Shown here: positions 19,501-22,706 of the stretch, piece by piece | How positions within the stretch are numbered: the stretch's first letter is position 1 | How the letters are laid out: each line of letters starts with the position of its first letter | Assembly (NCBI GenBank): GCA_025786725.1 | Contig: JAHLTZ010000141.1 | Location: 1 to 22,706 of the forward strand | DNA from: Syncephalis fuscata | Taxonomy: Eukaryota; Zoopagomycota; Zoopagomycetes; Zoopagales; Piptocephalidaceae | Length of the DNA: 22,706 nt | Direction: 5' to 3' | Notes under the pieces: generated by a model | Told to the model about the DNA's origin: nothing | The model's input: only the letters and a program-made list of their open reading frames with translations | The model's database searches: none | Translations under genes and position numbers: made by a program

Positions 19501-20739
19501 ATAGCCATGCAAACTACATTAATAGACGATTTAACAGATGCAATAAGCATCATTGGAATGCTGCTGCTGCTGTCAATGGATTATCCGGTTCATCTGCAGT
19601 TTGTAAACAGGTTCTATGATCTTTAGGACACAGCTTTGCTAAAATGGCCCAGCTGTGCTACAATGCGTGTAATGCTTGCATATAATATTCCATTTAGTCG
19701 AGCCATAATAGCCTAGTAGCAAATGGGGATAGCATTGCTATTATTAGTAGTAAACATCAAATAATGTATTAAGAAGTAACAGTGGCCGCATAGGCTGCTA
19801 GGTAACAAAAACAGATCCGTCAAAATAGCTCAGCTACACAACAAAGGTTTCTATCGTATAGCAGTTGCTATACAAGCCATTGCAAACACCGATCATGGAG
19901 CTGGTCACGTTGCCATTTCGGCAGTTTGACCTAGGTCGAATCGGCATCTTTTAGTGATAGTATTATCAGCTGATCATTTCTCTCTTTATTAATCTCGTCA
20001 TAGCTACTTTAACTCCGCAAAAACGCCATGTTGTGTTACTTCCATTACTACTCGGCACACACTGCACATAATGTAAGAGCTGCGTCGACAATAACAGTAG
20101 ATATGTTTCTTATGGTAGACTTAAAAAGCTGAACGCAGCTGATTGGCACAGACTATTACAAGGACCAAATGGTTTCCATTAACGCAACAGCTGTTATACA
20201 AACACCCCAGTGCACGAAACAAAAGTCGTTTCGAGGATCATAGAATACGGCAACCGCAGGGGCGTTCCATCAAATGCAAAGAGCTGAATGTGAGTTGTAT
20301 TGTGTGCATAAGCTGAAACAAGTGCCAATGGACAGGGAGAAGGCAACGACATGCAGCATCATGTGTTACGTTGGAAGCACATGTTGTCGTACTTTTCACT
20401 ATCAGTCACAATATTCAAATAGTCGCGCTTGTAAATCCATCGGGTTTTTTCCTAGTTTTCTTTTGCTATTTCGTGTTTGTCGTACTTATATGTACATGTC
20501 TGAGCAGTTCCTCATTATCCATATCTAGCAACCGTGAACGCACTTTGCTTTATTTTCTGTTTTCTTTATCATATATCGTATTGTTGCGTTGAACATGTTG
20601 CTGGCGTTCGGAAGCCACGGCGCGTCTTAACAAATCAACACCGCACCAATCCTTGCGGTGCATTCCATTATTTAAAACCGCACAACCGGCCATCGCGCGC
20701 AGAAGCGAGTCTACTTTTCGCAAATAAACATCGTCTATC
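19501..20739 (+). other. less AT-rich tract with broken coding-like segments
   Basis: Composition is closer to that of the genes than of the spacers. Short plus-strand stretches look coding but are split by stops and frame changes: for example VKIAQLHNKGFYRIAVAIQA (about 19819-19880) and NAADWHRLLQGPNGFH (about 20133-20180). I do not recognise a family. It may be a decayed gene, perhaps part of the same decaying locus as the MOB gene downstream. Confidence 0.35.
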
Positions 20740-21890
20740 ATGCATATTTCTTCTCATCGAGCTAATCGTTCGCTGGATAGCACGCAAGACCGTCTTGACG
20801 GCCGTACTTGTGTAAAAAGCTCGGGTGGTCAACATGCTGACGAGGCTGCATCCACGCCACAAGACCTGCAATCTGCATCATGTGAATATGACATTTCATG
20901 CTTGTCGACACCCAAAGAATTGTCATGCAAGCCGCATTTCCAATGGACCTTCCATGGCTTCATGTCACACCAATATCATCAGCGCAACTGTAGAAATGAC
21001 AGTGCCACAGGTCATCCTGTGCCAATGCCAACTCAGCTGTCGGGTGAACTGACACTTGGACTTGACTGTCTGAAAAAGTTGTAAATTGCCAGCTGGTGAA
21101 AAGCAGTGCGAATGGATTGCTGTTCATGGTGAGTACTATTGATTATTAATCAAATGTCAAAACATTTACACATTCTTTTGTATAGTCGTCGATTTCTTCA
21201 ATCAGGTTAATTTACTTTATGGCACTATCACCGAGTTTTGCACACCTAGAGATTGCCCGGTCATGTCGGCCGGCGATCGTTATCAGTATCGTTGGCTTGA
21301 GAATAAACAGTCAAGCAGACATAGTACTTGCCTATCAAGCAAGAGCGTCACTACTATTACATCGGCATCTACTTACACGAACAGCGACTGTGGTAGCGGA
21401 TATTACAGTGGCAGTCTAGCTAACCGTAGAGAAGGCGCATCGCGTGCTATTTTGTTGCCAGCACCAGACTATATAGATAATATAATGCGCTGGGGCTTGC
21501 GGATGATTGAAAATCTTCAAACGCTTCAGATCAAAAAAGCGCTTCCTTCACACAAATGTCTTCTAGTGTTGTACGGACATTGTTCAAACGGATATTTCGT
21601 ATATATGCACACATATATCACGCACATTCTGGTGCCATCTCGGTGCTAAGACAGGAAGCACTTTTAAACACATCTTTTATTCACTTCGTTTTATTTGCAC
21701 GCGAATTAATCTCATCGACGAACGAGAAGAACATCCTATGGCGGAGGTGATTGCACTGCTTACCAATCCTGCATGCAACAAAGATAATCATATAGACTCT
21801 ATTGCCGTTACAATGGCTATCATTGTATTTTTTGCTGTTTTCCTTGAGTTGTTTAGTTTATTTTTTATTTACATTAGTAATTTTGTTTAA
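20740..21890 (+). pseudogene. MOB-family kinase activator, frame broken
   Basis: Two exons, 20740-21128 and 21186-21890, with a 57-bp GTGAGT...TATAG intron. Homology to MOB1/MOB3 proteins is clear: [63 protein letters not shown] and NTSFIHFVLF. The C-x4-C and HxxxxH zinc ligands are present. The frame breaks at 21077-21085 (before KLPAGE), at the A6 run 21533-21538, and at 21703-21709, where one missing T would give the family EFNLID. All three fit small losses in homopolymers. An insertion of about 40 Ser-rich residues separates YRWLEN from LPAPDYID. The N-terminus from 20740 is poorly conserved. MOB proteins bind NDR/LATS kinases in mitotic-exit and polarity pathways. This is either a pseudogene or a true gene with sequencing indels. 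Confidence 0.8.
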
Positions 21891-22500
21891 AGCCTTTATT
21901 TAATAGAAAATTAAGCATTTGCAGTTATTTCAATTATATTATGTTTACATTATCTGTGTATCAAATTAATAGTATCATTAATAGTTAATTAACAAAATAT
22001 AATGTTTCTAATTAATAAATTTAACAATAAATGCATAAATATAAATTTTAAATAAACAATGTTTGTTATATAATAGAATGAGTATACGATGGTAGTGATA
22101 TGAATGAATCGGATTTATATGCGTACTAGATATATGCGTACTAAATAAAGAATATACTATTACAGCATTAGTAGTATGATTAGGTAACTTTGATTAAACA
22201 ACCAAATAAAAAGAAAAAGAAAATAAATAGCTTATTCAGATTTTTCAATATTAATATTAAATGAATTTAACGTTAACTATGACTCAAATCAGTAGATTTA
22301 TAATAAAAGTTGCAAACTGTATATATCCTGACAATAAGCTAAAGAAAATTAAGCGAGCGAAAATTATATTTATTATTATGTAGGCGAAAACATTAGGTAT
22401 TTGTAATACTGTCGAAGTTCTAATAAAAGCATGTAGCATAGAACTGTGGTGAAAAATTAAGTACATTAAATGCAACAAAGCTTAAATTAAAATTTTGATT

Positions 22501-22545
22501 ACTGATGTCATTCACCACCCAGCTCCATGTTTAATAAAACGAATG
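22501..22545 (-). repeat. dispersed ~45-bp motif, inverted copy c
   Basis: The reverse complement reads cattcgttttattaaacatg, then gggtggtgaatgacatcagt. Its left half matches copy a (15800) and its right half copy b (15905), giving the best view of the full motif. Confidence 0.6.
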
Positions 22546-22620
22546 CTATTAAATGTAGTTATTTGACACAAAAATATATTAAATAATCAAATAATAAACT
22601 AATTATAAAATCAATGCATG

Positions 22621-22706
22621 ATAGCGCAAAATGTTACACTATACAATAACAGGCCCTCTAACTTGTTATACAAAATAATGTTTATAGCAACAGCTACTAA
22701 TTAAGT
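22621..22706. repeat. 86-bp dispersed repeat, copy 2, running off the window
   Basis: One mismatch in 86 bases against 6578-6663, same orientation. It ends exactly at the last base of the window, so the true element is probably longer. Confidence 0.9.

Larger units (their letters stand above)
21891..22706. other. intergenic, AT-rich right edge
   Basis: Contains a duplicated tatatgcgtactaRata near 22117-22147, the inverted ~45-bp motif and the partial 86-bp repeat. No gene is supported. Confidence 0.5.

Noticed and set aside
21533-21538. Programmed -1 frameshift at the A6 run in the MOB gene
   Set aside because: Two other breaks in the same gene need separate explanations, and MOB genes are not known to use programmed frameshifting. 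Homopolymer loss explains all three.
1-22706. tRNA, rRNA, CRISPR array, intact transposon or viral genes
   Set aside because: No cloverleaf box pairs, ribosomal sequence, spaced direct-repeat array, transposase or polymerase motifs were seen on either strand by eye.

Overview
The window looks like AT-rich nuclear DNA of a fungus. The evidence is eukaryotic: short spliceosomal introns of about 50-84 bp with GTAAGT/GTATGT-type donors and TAG/CAG acceptors, a full Rvs161/Hob3-type BAR gene in seven exons, a MOB kinase-activator gene, an RBR (RING-IBR-RING) ubiquitin ligase, and secreted proteins with a chitin-binding-like domain. Intron density and base composition suggest an early-diverging lineage, but that is inference only. 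No tRNA, rRNA, CRISPR array, intact transposase or reverse transcriptase was found.

Layout. (1) 0.4-4.8 kb: three tandem minus-strand genes for small secreted proteins with a six-cysteine head. Copies 1 and 3 share an identical 80-residue head and near-identical promoters but have unrelated tails. Copy 1 ends in a CBM19-like domain. Copy 3 has a Lys/Pro octapeptide tail and keeps a broken relic of the same domain beyond its stop. Copy 2 is head only. A non-coding block is also duplicated colinearly. (2) 5.9-6.4 kb: an orphan plus-strand gene. (3) 7.2-9.7 kb: a five-exon gene joining a complete RBR module to unusual zinc fingers. One in-frame TAG splits it from about 200 further open codons carrying two more finger repeats and a hydrophobic tail. 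(4) 10.3-11.9 kb: two minus-strand two-exon genes for glycosylated surface proteins with hydrophobic C-termini; they appear to be very diverged paralogues. (5) 13.0-15.1 kb: a two-exon gene for a disordered, basic, Ser-rich protein. (6) 15.1-17.6 kb: AT-rich intergenic DNA with a dispersed motif and a G-poor tract. (7) 17.6-18.7 kb: the BAR-domain gene, minus strand. (8) 19.5-21.9 kb: a more GC-balanced tract ending in a MOB-family gene whose frame breaks in at least three places. (9) The last 86 bases repeat 6578-6663 almost exactly, which may explain why the sequence ends there.

These genes do not form one pathway. Two themes recur. Cell-surface or secreted proteins cluster in the first half and evolve by duplication, tail exchange and decay. 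Conserved cell-polarity and endocytosis genes (BAR, MOB) lie in the second half. The best leads are the constant-head/variable-tail secreted family with its relic domain, the RBR/zinc-finger fusion interrupted by one stop, and the diverged surface-protein pair.
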